From Aedes albopictus (lineage: Eukaryota > Arthropoda > Insecta > Diptera > Culicidae), in assembly GCF_035046485.1 (NCBI RefSeq), contig NC_085138.1, positions 61,868,580-61,932,579 of the forward strand: a stretch of 64,000 nt of DNA, in the 5' to 3' direction. The translations under genes and the position numbers were made by a program. The stretch's first letter is position 1; the number at the start of each line of letters is the position of its first letter. Under the pieces are notes generated by a model that did no database searches, was not told the DNA's origin, and saw nothing but the letters and a program-made list of their open reading frames with translations. Shown piece by piece: positions 1 to 11,212 of this stretch.

Positions 1-951
1 AAAGAATTACCTTAGGAAATCTTGTAAAATTTCCAACGGAATTCTTGTAGGATTTCCAACGAAATTCTTGTAGAATTTCCAACGGAGTTCGTGTAGAATT
101 CCCAACGGTATTCTTGTAAAATTCCCAATGGAATTCTTGAAGAATTCTCAACGGAATTCTTGAAGAATTCTCAATGGAATTCATGTAGAATTAACAAAGA
201 AACTCTTGTAGAATTCCCAACGGAATTCTTGTATAATTTCCAACAGAATGCTTGTAGAATTCCTAACGGAATTCTAGTATAAACCCTAACGGAATTCTTG
301 TAGAATTTCTAACGGCATTCTTGTAGAATTTTTAACGGCATTCTTGTAGAATTTCCAACGGAATTCTTGTAGAATTTCCAAAGGAACTCTTATAGAATCC
401 CCAATAAGATTCTTGTTGAATTCCCAAAGGAATTCTTGAAGAATTCTCAATGGAATTCATGTAGAATTAACAAAGAAACTCTTGTAGCATTCCCAACGGA
501 ATTCTTGTATAATTTCTAACAGAATGCTTGTAGAATTCCTAACGGAATTCTAGTATAAATCCTAACGGAATTCTTGTAGAATTTCTAACGGCATTCTTGT
601 AGAATTTCCAACGGAACTCTTGTAGAATTCTCAACGCAATTCTTGTAAAATTCCCAACGGAATTCTTGTAAAATTCCCAACGGAATTCTTGTAGAACTTC
701 CAACGGAATTCTTGTAGAATTTCCAACGGATTTCTTGTAGAATTTCCAACGGATTTCTTGTAGAATTTCTAATGGGATTCTTGTAGAACTCTCAAAGGAA
801 TTCTAAAAGAATAACCTTCGGAAATCTTGTAAAATTTCCAACGGAATTCTTGTAGAATTTCCAACGGGATTCTTGTAGAATTTCCAACGGAATTCGTGTA
901 GAATTCCCAACGGTATTCTTGTAAAATTCTCAATGGAATTCTTGATGAATT
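1..951. repeat. Degenerate left edge of the 23-bp satellite S1
   Basis: Diverged 23-bp monomers, mostly GAATTC or AATTTC boxes followed by TTGTAGAATT and a CCAACG or CTAACG box. Many monomers carry substitutions that destroy one or both GAATTC sites. About 170-480 and 430-600 share longer blocks (the ATTAACAAAGAAACTCTTG and TCTAGTATAAA variants occur twice), so the edge itself contains an internal duplication. The array runs off the left side of the window. Higher divergence at an array edge than in its core is the usual satellite pattern. No gene is visible. Confidence 0.9.
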
Positions 952-3900
952 CGCAACGGAATTCTTGAAGAATTCCCAACGGAATTCTTGCAGAATTCCC
1001 AACGGAATTCTTGCAGAATTCCCAACGGAATTCTTGCAGAATTCCCAACGGAATTCTTGCAGAATTCCCAACGGAATTCTTGCAGAATTCCCAACGGAAT
1101 TCTTGCAGAATTCCCAACGGAATTCTTGCAGAATTCCCAACGGAATTCTTGCAGAATTCCCAACGGAATTCTTACAGAATACCCAACGGAATTCTTGCAG
1201 AATTCCCAACGGAATTCTTGCAGAATTCCCAACGGAATTCTTGCAGAATTCCCAACGGAATTCTTGCAGAATTCCCAACGGAATTCTTGCAGAATTCCCA
1301 ACGGAATTCTTGCAGAATTCCCAACGGAATTCTTGCAGAATTCCCAACGGAATTCTTGCAGAATTCCCAACGGAATTCTTGCAGAATTCCCAACGGAATT
1401 CTTGCAGAATTCCCAACGGAATTCTTGCAGAATTCCCAACGGAATTCTTGCAGAATTCCCAACGGAATTCTTGCAGAATTCCCAACGGAATTCTTGCAGA
1501 ATTCCCAACGGAATTCTTGCAGAATTCCCAACGGAATTCTTGCAGAATTCCCAACGGAATTCTTGCAGAATTCCCAACGGAATTCTTGCAGAATTCCCAA
1601 CGGAATTCTTGCAGAATTCCCAACGGAATTCTTGCAGAATTCCCAACGGAATTCTTGCAGAATTCCCAACGGAATTCTTGCAGAATTCCCAACGGAATTC
1701 TTGCAGAATTCCCAACGGAATTCTTGCAGAATTCCCAACGGAATTCTAGCAGAATTCCCAACGGAATTCTTGCAGAATTCCCAACGGAATTCTTGCAGAA
1801 TTCCCAACGGAATTCTTGCAGAATTCCCAACGGAATTCTTGCAGAATTCCCAACGGAATTCTTGCAGAATTCCCAACGGAATTCTTGCAGAATTCCCAAC
1901 GGAATTCTTGCAGAATTCCCAACGGAATTCTTGCAGAATTCCCAACGGAATTCTTGCAGAATTCCCAACGGAATTCTTGCAGAATTCCCAACGGAATTCT
2001 TGCAGAATTCCCAACGGAATTCTTGCAGAATTCCCAACGGAATTCTTGCAGAATTCCCAACGGAATTCTTGCAGAATTCCCAACGGAATTCTTGCAGAAT
2101 TCCCAACGGAATTCTTGCAGAATTCCCAACGGAATTCTTGCAGAATTCCCAACGGAATTCTTGCAGAATTCCCAACGGAATTCTTGCAGAATTCCCAACG
2201 GAATTCTTGCAGAATTCCCAACGGAATTCTTGCAGAATTCCCAACGGAATTCTTGCAGAATTCCCAACGGAATTCTTGCAGAATTCCCAACGGAATTCTT
2301 GCAGAATTCCCAACGGAATTCTTGCAGAATTCCCAACGGAATTCTTGCAGAATTCCCAACGGAATTCTTGCAGAATTCCCAACGGAATTCTTGCAGAATT
2401 CCCAACGGAATTCTTGCAGAATTCCCAACGGAATTCTTGCAGAATTCCCAACGGAATTCTTGCAGAATTCCCAAGGGAATTCTTACAGAATACCCAACGG
2501 AATTCTTGCAGAATTCCCAACGGAGTTCTTGCAGAATTCCCAACGGAATTCTTGCAGAATTCCCAACGGAATTCTTGCAGAATTCCCAACGGAATTCTTG
2601 CAGAATTCCCAACGGAATTCTTGCAGAATTCCCAACGGAATTCTTGCAGAATTCCCAACGGAATTCTTGCAGAATTCCCAACGGAATTCTTGCAGAATTC
2701 CCAACGGAATTCTTGCAGAATTCCCAACGGAATTCTTGCAGAATTCCCAACGGAATTCTTGCAGAATTCCCAACGGAATTCTTGCAGAATTCCCAACGGA
2801 ATTCTTGCAGAATTCCCAACGGAATTCTTGCAGAATTCCCAACGGAATTCTTGCAGAATTCCCAACGGAATTCTTGCAGAATTCCCAACGGAATTCTTGC
2901 AGAATTCCCAACGGAATTCTTGCAGAATTCCCAACGGAATTCTTGCAGAATTCCCAACGGAATTCTTGCAGAATTCCCAACGGAATTCTTGCAGAATTCC
3001 CAACGGAATTCTTGCAGAGTTCCCAACGGAATTCTTGTAGAATTCCCAACGGAATTCTTGCAGAATTCCCAACGGAATTCTTGCAGAATTCCCAACGGAA
3101 TTCTTGCAGAATTCCCAACGGAATTCTTGCAGATATCCCAACGGAATTCTTGCAGAATTCCCAACGGAATTCTTGCAGAATTCCCAACGGAATTCTTGCA
3201 GAATTCCCAACGGAATTCTTGCAGAATTCCCAACGGAATTCTTGCAGAATTCCCAACGGAATTCTTGCAGAATTCCCAACGGAATTCTTGCAGAATTCCC
3301 AACGGAATTCTTGCAGAATTCCCAACGGAATTCTTGCAGAATTCCCAACGGAATTCTTGCAGAATTCCCAACGGAATTCTTGCAGAATTCCCAACGGAAT
3401 TCTTGCAGAATTCCCAACGGAATTCTTGCAGAATTCTTGCAGAATTCCCAACGGAATTCTTGCAGAATTCCCAACGGAATTCTTGCAGAATTCCCAACGG
3501 AATTCTTGCAGAATTCCCAACGGAATTCTTGCAGAATTCCCAACGGAATTCTTGCAGAATTCCCAACAGGATTCTTGCAGAATTCCCAACGGAATTGTTG
3601 CAGAATTCCCAACGGAATTGTTGCAGAATTCCCAACGGAATTCTTGCAGAATTCCCAACGGAATTCTTGCAGAATTCCCAACGGAATTCTTGCAGAATTC
3701 CCAACGGAATTCTTGCAGAATTCCCAACGGAATTCTTGCAGAATTCCCAACGGAATTCTTGCAGAATTCCCAACGGAATTCTTGCAGAATTCCCAACGGA
3801 ATTCTTGCAGAATTCCCAACGGAATTCTTGCAGAATTCCCAACGGAATTCTTGCAGAATTCCCAACGGAATTCTTGCAGAATTCCCAACGGAATTCTTGC

Positions 3901-4500
3901 AGAATTCCCAACGGAATTCTTGCAGAATTCCCAACGGAATTCTTGCAGAATTCCCAACGGAATTCTTGCAGAATTCCCAACGGAATTCTTGCAGAATTCC
4001 CAACGGAATTCTTGCAGAATTCCCAACGGAATTCTTGCAGAATTCCCAACGGAATTCTTGCAGAATTCCCAACGGAATTCTTGCAGAATTCCCAACGGAA
4101 TTCTTGCAGAATTCCCAACGGAATTCTTGCAGAATTCCCAACGGAATTCTTGCAGAATTCCCAACGGAATTCTTGCAGAATTCCCAACGGAATTCTTGCA
4201 GAATTCCCAACGGAATTCTTGCAGAATTCCCAACGGAATTCTTGCAGAATTCCCAACGGAATTCTTGCAGAATTCCCAACGGAATTCTTGCAGAATTCCC
4301 AACGGAATTCTTGCAGAATTCCCAACGGAATTCTTGCAGAGTTCCCAACGGAATTCTTGTAGAATTCCCAACGGAATTCTTGCAGAATTCCCAACGGAAT
4401 TCTTGCAGAATTCCCAACGGAATTCTTGCAGAATTCCCAACGGAATTCTTGCAGAATTCCCAACGGAGTTCTTGCAGAATTGCTAACGGAATTCTTGCAA
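952..4500. repeat. 23-bp satellite S1, homogeneous core (about 153 copies)
   Basis: The monomer is GAATTC, CCAACG, GAATTC, TTGCA, so there are two EcoRI sites per 23 bp at alternating 12- and 11-bp spacing. Copies are almost identical. Rare variants are informative: a doubly changed monomer (CTTACAGAATACCC) occurs at 1171 and exactly 1,311 bp later at 2482, and another double variant occurs at 3017 and 4339. Near 3427 an extra 11-bp half-unit is present. The unit has no stop codon in any frame on either strand and 23 is not a multiple of three, so all six frames stay open and give artefactual frames up to about 1,220 codons with a 23-residue period. These are not genes. Confidence 0.97.
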
Positions 4501-4575
4501 AATTGCTAACGGAATTCTTGCATAATTCTTGTTACATTACTTGTGAAGTTCTTGCAGCATTCCATAGTAGAAATT
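4501..4575. repeat. Degenerate right edge of satellite S1
   Basis: The last monomers lose the CCAACG box (GCTAACGG, then unrelated bases) and the periodicity fades by about 4575, after which the DNA is unique. Confidence 0.75.
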
Positions 4576-5517
4576 ATTAGGGAAGGGAGGTGGGATTTTC
4601 TGAAGATTTCCTAATAAAATTCGTGTTGAATTTATTGTAACTTTTTGCGACAAGTCTTGCGGAATCTTGTAAGCATTTATTATTGAAATACAAGGTAGTT
4701 GTAGAACAATTTGGAGGAACATTCCTTCAAAATTTCGAGAGTAATGAGTTCGAACTTATATGATCTTTTATATAACAAAAAAATGTCAAATAATTGGGTC
4801 ATCTCATCTCGAAACATCAGACAGGACATTGTGATGTGAAATTGATATCATTTTCACTGTTGGTACAGTTATACAGCTCCACATTCCCATATTCATAGAC
4901 TTCATGCTTGTAGTGTTACATCTCCCGAGCAAAACCCTGCTCAGAAAAATCCTTTTGGCGCCAGACCCGGAAAATTTGCATTTTCACTATGTGGCCGGAT
5001 ACGATGGGAGAGAAAAAAAGATCTGTCGTCCCATTCGCATTCATCAAAAATCCGCAGCACCAAAAAGAACTAACAGTGACCGACTAACCGGACACTACGA
5101 CCGCTACCTCGACAAGATGGCTCCTTTGAAATACCAGACTGGTCACTACTGACTGCCCAGAAGGAAATAGAAATCGGGAAGGATACTTTTAGTGACCAAA
5201 TTATTCGCTCCGGGAATTTTCAAGAGCATAAACCAGTACTGCGCGTTGTTGCCTGACACTGACGACACGCGACGACGGAGGGAAAAAATATTCCGCTGAA
5301 TAATGGAAAAACTTGTTTGTGTGCAACATAAAAAGGCTGACACTCTCCTCGGGTAGCTACGGTTGCAAGGAGAACGGGTTTTCCGCACAACGCGCACCAA
5401 TTTTACAGCCGTAATTAAAGTCATTTCCACGCGCGCGCGCTAAAACATGACTTTGCGCTAGTGGAAGCTCTACCAACCTACGAGGGAGGGCACTGTGCAC
5501 AAGTTTTGCGACAAAAT
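4576..5517. other. Unique DNA, no recognisable gene
   Basis: Non-repetitive sequence. Short open frames (for example 82 codons on + from 4904 and 94 codons on - ending at 5146) have no recognisable domain, signal peptide or plausible exon structure. A GCGCGCGCGC run lies near 5431-5440. I see no promoter or RNA gene that I can support. Confidence 0.5.
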
Positions 5518-5716
5518 TGGCAAAGTTTTTTTTTTATCTGTAATGACGAGATTTTTAGCCCTAGGCTAGTTCATCTCGGGACCCACGCTTTACTTCCCTT
5601 CCGAAGGAAGAACTCACATTTTGCGAGTTTGTAGGGAGTGGGATTCGATACCAGGTCCTCAGCGTGACAGTCAAGTGTTCTAACCACCACACCAGGTCCG
5701 CTCCACTGGCAAAGTT
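5518..5716 (-). mobile_element. tRNA-derived SINE with 10-bp target-site duplication
   Basis: The 10-mer TGGCAAAGTT occurs at 5518-5527 and again at 5707-5716, bracketing about 179 bp. Read on the minus strand from 5706, the element begins with a tRNA-like Pol III promoter: an A-box-like TGGTGTGGTGGTTAG and, about 30 bp on, a B-box-like GGTATCGAATCCC. It continues through a tRNA-unrelated body (CTTCCTTCGGAAGGGAAG, CCCGAGATGAACTAGCC) and ends in an A-rich tail (a T run on the plus strand at 5525-5533). Head, body, tail and duplication together make a complete retroposed SINE. It resembles the tRNA-related SINEs (Feilai type) known from Aedes; the family name is from memory. The intact duplication suggests a fairly young insertion. 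Confidence 0.88.
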
Positions 5717-6059
5717 CACCCTATGTCTGAACCAGCAGACTATAAAAATTGAATGTACACCGGGTTTCTTTCCATAAAACATCAGTATTCAAGCCATATT
5801 TTCATTTGCAGAAGGTTTCAAAATATTCTATCGGTGAAAATTTTTTCATACATTTTGTATGGGAGAGAAATTGATCGAAAATGAGGATTTCAAGCAAATT
5901 TGTATGGAAAACGGTCAAAAAGGTGGAAAAATCAAAATTTCCCCGATAGAATATTTTGAAACCTTCTGCAAATGAAAACGTAGCTTGAATACTGATGTTT
6001 TATGGAAAGAAACCCGATGTACATTCAATTTTTATAATCTGCTGGTTTAGACATAGTTG
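5717..6059. repeat. Foldback: ~118-bp inverted arms around a ~100-bp loop
   Basis: The left arm (about 5719-5838) and right arm (about 5943-6059) are reverse complements with few mismatches. Matched blocks include AACATCAGTATTCAAGC, TTTGCAGAAGGTTTCAAAAT and ATTCTATCGG at the loop end. The outer left end abuts the duplication of the neighbouring SINE and the outer right end runs into a second tRNA-like head. It could be a MITE-like foldback or an inverted duplication of a SINE-flanking segment. No terminal TA or TTAA is seen. Confidence 0.85.
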
Positions 6060-6158
6060 GTATCGCACCCTGTCTAGCGAATTGGTGAGACGTGGGCTCA
6101 AATCCCACCAGAACCACGCGTTTTTTTTTTCGCTTTCGCAAACGCAAACGCTTTGCGT
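6052..6158 (+). mobile_element. tRNA-like SINE head leading into a GAA microsatellite
   Basis: An A-box-like TAGTTGGTATCGC starts at 6054 and a B-box-like GGCTCAAATCC lies at 6095-6105, followed by CCACCAGAAC, a T-run, a short CGCTTTCGCAAACGC inverted motif and then the GAA array. The order is that of a tRNA-derived SINE whose 3' tail has expanded as a simple repeat. The start is uncertain because the head overlaps the right arm of the foldback. Confidence 0.65.
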
Positions 6159-6311
6159 AAAGAAGAAGAAGAAGAAGAAGAAGAAGAAGAAGAAGAAGAA
6201 GAAGAAGAAGAAGAAGAAGAAGAAGAAGAAGAAGAAGAAGAAGAAGAAGAAGAAGAAGAAGAAGAAGAAGAAGAAGAAGAAGAAGAAGAAGAAGAAGAAG
6301 AAGAAGAAGAG
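6159..6311. repeat. (GAA)n microsatellite, about 50 copies
   Basis: Uninterrupted AAG/GAA trinucleotides for about 150 bp directly after the SINE head. It generates poly-Lys, poly-Glu, poly-Phe, poly-Leu and poly-Ser frames on the two strands, none of which is a credible gene. Confidence 0.97.
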
Positions 6312-7310
6312 TACTGGAGTAAATATCTGCAACTGGACTGAAACTCCTGGAGAAACCAACACAAAGACATTTCTGCAATTACTCCCGCCGTGAAATTCAC
6401 CTTTCTGCTCCATTGTGTCCCCAAGCGGCAAGCTCATCACACAATTTATGACTGTTGCTTTTCATTTTCATCTTTCCTGCAATTAATCTTGCTCAAGTGC
6501 ATCTCCAGCAATCAAGGCTCCGAGAGTGAGTGAGTGAATGGAAATTTTAAGTGCGCGCCGCCGTTGTTCGTGCTTGATAACCACAAAGGATGCTCTGCTG
6601 CGCCGAATAGTATGCATCCTGCCAACCAACCAACCAACCAACCAACATCATCATCATCGTTGTCGCGTCAGAACCGGCAACGCGTCCTCTATCAAGCAAC
6701 GACCATGGTGATGACGGTGAGCTTTGGCCAGGAAGGGAGACCGCCAATTATGCGCGCATATTTTGTAGTAAATTTTTGCAGCCGCGCACACATCTAGTAA
6801 GTGGGAGCGAGCGCCTACTGTAATTGGGTCGAGTGTGGTTTAAGCGCGGATGAATCCTCACGGGAGGATATGAGCGAAACCTCCGCTCCAACAACGAGAG
6901 CGAGAGATTAAGAAGCTTTATCACAGCAGCTTTTGCGGCGCGGCAAATGGCACAATAAATCAGAAACTGCCGGGTACAGTGAAGAAGGGAACACGATCGT
7001 TCTGAGTACAGAGGAAGACTGTAATTTGTGGCCTTTTGTCCCAGTTGGGGACGTCGGGATATTGCTCTTTAACGCGGGAGTAAATTATAATTAAGTTTTG
7101 AATTATGTAAACAGATTTTAGGACAAAGAAAAGTGCTTCTATTCAATGCTGGAGTGAATCGACGAAGCTTGATATTTGAAAAAAAAAAAAAAAAATCCTT
7201 ATACTGTGACGGTCGCCATGTAAGGTAATAAATACAACACAGAAGTTGACTCCACATGAAAGTAACATACAAAACGCGTAGTTTTTTTTGGCTTTACCAG
7301 ACCTCTAGCT
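6312..7310. other. Unique DNA with a short CCAA repeat, no gene recognised
   Basis: Includes an (ACCA)n run followed by (ATC)n at about 6624-6658 and an A-run at 7180-7195. Composition is more GC-balanced than the flanks. The short open frames carry no recognisable domain. Confidence 0.5.
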
Positions 7311-8395
7311 TACCCAGACAACCAATTTGCACGTATAATGAAGTTTACGTTCATGTTATACGTACTTTTATACGGTAAAGTTACATCGCATAAGATGCAG
7401 TAAAAGTGCCTAATGCGTACAAAAGTGGAGGCGCTATACGTGCATTGACGGGAAAATAATGACGCTATATGACTTGAAGCGATATCTTACGCGATGTACG
7501 GTATGCACTATTGCGACGTAATATAGCACCTTATGCGACTTAAAATATTCGGATTAAAAAAATCTTGTCACCTAAGTATCGAACTAATAATCTTTGGATT
7601 ATCGACCGCACTTCACACTTAGCACCAAACACTACTTATGAAACACACTGATTAAATGTCATGACATTCTAACTCACCTTAGTGCTTGTTGGAATGCACT
7701 TGGTTTCCGTCCGCTGTACGTGTGCGGCAGGCTCTTTGGAAATCAAAATGATGTGGCATGATTTCCCGCACAGTTACCACTACTCCTCTCTTGCTAGCAC
7801 CACCCATTGTTAATTATAAGGTCAACAAAACAAAAATGATGACTTTGTAACTTGTTTTGTCACCATAATGATGACTTTTCACTTTCTTTTAACTTTTTGG
7901 CACTCAAAAAGCACCTCTTTCATTGTTATCACATATCACATCGCAATATGCCAACGTTAACGATTCTAGCTTATGCTAGTTTGTATGTACATTTGAACGA
8001 GCTTATTTTCACTTTTATGCGATTTAGTTTGTACACCAATACGAGTTAATTTGACATAATAGGAAAAGCACCAAGCGCAGTCGTATAATCATCGCAGTAC
8101 GCAATTATGCGATTACAATTGACATTCTACGAGTTCACTCGAACGCTTTTGCGAATAAGCAAAGTTCGTCGCAACAAAACATCGGAATGTCATCTACTCC
8201 GATGAAGTCATGCATTAGAAAAGTTAATTTGCACTCTTATATGATTTTACCAGATACATCGTAGTAAGTTCAAAAAATAACATCATATGCGATGAAAATT
8301 GTCCCTCAGCCGTTCATATATGCGATAGTGACTTAAAATAGTACTTTATACGATGTACAGCGTGCATCCTTATGCGATTCCTGGTTGTCTGGGTA
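7311..8395. mobile_element. TA-flanked inverted-repeat element (1,081 bp), non-coding
   Basis: The ends are CCCAGACAACC at 7313 and GGTTGTCTGGG ending at 8393, perfect 11-bp inverted repeats immediately bordered by TA on each side (7311-7312 and 8394-8395). The interior has no transposase frame. It is filled with scattered copies, in both orientations, of an ATGCGAT-like heptamer (TTATGCGAT, TTACGCGATG, CATATGCGATG, TTATACGATG). TA duplication suggests mobilisation by a Tc1/mariner-type transposase, which is an inference. A related but incomplete end is seen at 23864-23876. Confidence 0.85.
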
Positions 8396-9499
8396 ATATT
8401 TCGCCTGCCAAGCAATTCTGACATTTTACAAGATTTCAGCAGGAATTTGTGGCATAATTGCATAAAGGCAAACATTCTGACGAAATTCGTTGTACATGCA
8501 CTCTTTTCAAAATTTGAGTTTAACTGGTTACAAGCAAGTCTTTCACACTTTTAAGGCTCTATTACTAGATTTGTTTTTGAGAATTTTCACATGTACATGA
8601 CAAAATACGGTCTTGTACCATTTTAGCAGGTGTACATATTTCAAGCACTTGCCTTTATAACTAAGTAAATTTTATACCTGTATCACATTTTTTTTGTAGA
8701 TCTGTTTCAAAAATTTCTATAAAAAAAAACTATGAGCGACATTTCATCAACTTCTGTTATTTCTAACTGTGGTGAATCTATTTTTTCATAATCTTACATA
8801 TGATTCTGGCCGGGTATGGTCCACCAGCTCGCCAGTCATCAAACAATCAGCACGTCAGATGACTTCCTCCAGTTATGAGCACCGGTAAGCTCAGGATTTC
8901 CAACAAAAAGTTTTCGTACAACTTTCAACTTATTACTTCAGACGGTCGGTTGGTTGGACCCCTGCGTAGGAGCTGGTGATGTTCTTAACAGTTTCGGAAC
9001 AGCACAGCGCTAGGAACGTGAGCTGCACAAAACTTGGGTGCATCCTGTTCGTGCAAACTTCTGCAACTTCGTCCAATGCAGTGCAGTGTGTTTGTGCTCA
9101 AGGAGGACCTCCACGGCTGGATGGGTCAACTTTTGCGTTTGTTTCTTAGCGGAAAGCCAGCGAATCACAAACATGACGACCAACCGAGGACGACGGTCGA
9201 GAGCACGTAAAACAGTAAGATGCTGGGAAACTTCTACAGGAAATGGCGGATCAAAACTTTCTCGGAGCTCTGGAAAGTGAAATATTGAAAATCAACCGTG
9301 TCCGAGAAGTGTCCTGCGATGATGACACCGGTTCTCGGAATAGCTCACGAAACAGTTCGTGACCATGGGTGGCAATGATGACATATTTCAAATTTTTTTT
9401 TTATCAATTTGACAACATCGCAAGATTTAAACCCTTTGAAAATTTTCCAATCTTGCTCGGATAAGTCCAGTGAAGGATGCTTCCGGGAACCACTCACTT
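8396..9499. other. Unique DNA, no gene recognised
   Basis: AT-rich to about 8800, then more GC-balanced. Short frames such as 80 codons on + from 9038 have no recognisable family. No RNA gene or convincing exon was seen. Confidence 0.45.
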
Positions 9500-9504
9500 A
9501 GCTC

Positions 9505-9752
9505 TGTGGAGTTTGGTATTTTACTGAGAAGGAATCACCCCTCACGTGCAGCACACACAACTTACCCAGGCTGACGTCGGTTCACAAGTGGCAAGAGTGA
9601 ACGCGGTTGGGTGACGCCTGGAGTTGTTGCTACGCAAGCAGGGATGCTAACATTGTCTGCTTGACAGTTCGCATCACATTCAAATGCTCTATATCGCCTG
9701 CTGTGATCAATCTCCTTTCCACAGCTTTAAGCAGTACATCTTATAACTCACA
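9505..9752 (-). repeat. LTR (3' LTR in element orientation)
   Basis: 248-bp repeat with TG...CA ends, apparently identical to 12080-12327. Preceded on the plus strand by AGCTC, the left copy of the target-site duplication. Confidence 0.9.
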
Positions 9753-9767
9753 TCCTCCTTCTACTCT
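9753..9767 (-). promoter_or_regulatory. Candidate polypurine tract
   Basis: Minus-strand AGAGTAGAAGGAGGA lies directly upstream of the 3' LTR, where plus-strand DNA priming is expected in LTR retroelements. Inference from position and purine content. Confidence 0.6.
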
Positions 9768-10654
9768 AAAGAAGTTTTACACATTTTTAACAAAAAAAAA
9801 TGAATTTCCGTATCTTAATTTGGAGTGTTTACTTACAACGATTTAACATATTGCGGAGATTCCACCTGTTTAGACTTCTGCGCAAAAATTAGTTGCGTGG
9901 GCACACAGATATAAAACCAGACCGCGTCCTGGTGAATATTTTACGCTGTGTTGCTAGGTACACATTTTGTGATAGTTTTGCATTGTAAGCAAACATTTAT
10001 AACGCACCTACGCTGAAAATGAGCCTAATCATTTGCGTCGGAATCTATAAATCATCACAACGGGCAATAAGTTACAGTTATATTACATCATCGCATACGT
10101 TGCAATTGCTGCCATGAAGCTACCGAATACAGTTTCATTGTGAGGTACCATTCTGACTATGCTGCCGCTACTTTTTCAAAATAGCTCGAACATGTTAGTG
10201 CTAAATTGTGGGAGTGATATTTTCCGACGAGCAATAGGAGCTTGCACAGTGACGTCATCATCTCTCTCTCTCTCTTTTTCTCGTTCGGGGTCGCTCGATA
10301 CAGCCGTCCTTGCTCGCGAAATAATTTTGAGGGCAATGCTTACAAATTGTATCTCATTTCGTTAGTTATGTTGGTAATGCAAGCCTCTATACTTGTAGTA
10401 TTTAAAAGAAATTACCGTTTTGGTACTGGGTGATCCAGAAAAAAAAAATCTTATTTTTCGAGTCTTTATTTAATCTTATACCCAAATTTATCCCATTGCT
10501 CCGTTGTTCAAATTCGAGATATCTTATAAAATACATTATAGATAAAGTTTATTGCCTTGCCATTCATTGGAACACTAGTCACAGAAAGCAAACTGCATGA
10601 CCATAATCCTTCTTCTGGCCAGCCAACATTGACGACACTCTTTGATAAATAATA

Positions 10655-11125
10655 TACCGTATTACCCCGCTAATACGACACCGACTGTTGTCGTATAACC
10701 GGGGTAAACTTTTAATTCGACAAACTGGTCACCCTTTTCCCGCCATGCTCATTGAAATTTGGAAACTCTATTTTTGTTTTTGCTTTGATTTCCGGATTTG
10801 TTATGAAACATAATTTCATTAAATATTGCGGTGGCGTGAATGAAAAGCTCGTTCTTTCTACGATTGTTGCCATCCTAAGTTCATTCCGGTTGGTCTCCAG
10901 GCGGCTTGGGTGTTGAATAGCACCAACTCAGAACTTCCGAAATTTGCGGCTGCAAGAGTAGTTGCTGCGGGTGCGAGTATAAGCGCAATATCAAACTGTT
11001 TTGCTTTTACAGTGTACATCGCTGTGACATTTGAACACTTTTTAATTCGACGTGTGTCGTATAAGCGGGGTACGAATTAAAAAGTGTCGTATTAAAACGT
11101 GTCGAACCAGAGGGGTAAGACGGTA
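10655..11125. mobile_element. TA-flanked MITE nested in the LTR element
   Basis: Ends are CCGTATTACCCCGCT at 10657 and, inverted, CCGTCTTACCCCTCT ending at 11123, each bordered by TA (10655-10656, 11124-11125). Sub-terminal blocks also mirror each other (TTTTAATTCGAC, GTCGTATAA.CGGGGTA). About 467 bp with no transposase. The TA duplication and CGACAC/CCCC-rich ends recall pogo/Tc1-type MITEs, which is an inference. Confidence 0.75.
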
Positions 11126-11212
11126 TTGTAACCATTCGATACCACATTTGCATGAATCAAAACTACGTGATTTTTCTAATATTTTTTTCGTACATTGCCA
11201 ATGTTTATCTGC

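Noticed and set aside
952..4500. CRISPR-like array
   Set aside because: The unit is a 23-bp head-to-tail satellite with no unique spacers, no cas genes, and the DNA is eukaryotic.
769..4580. Very long open frames (up to about 1,220 codons) on both strands
   Set aside because: They are translations of the stop-free 23-bp satellite; every frame is open and the peptide has a 23-residue period. No start context, splice sites or domain.
7311..8395. Autonomous transposon
   Set aside because: No frame longer than about 65 codons and no transposase motif between the inverted ends.
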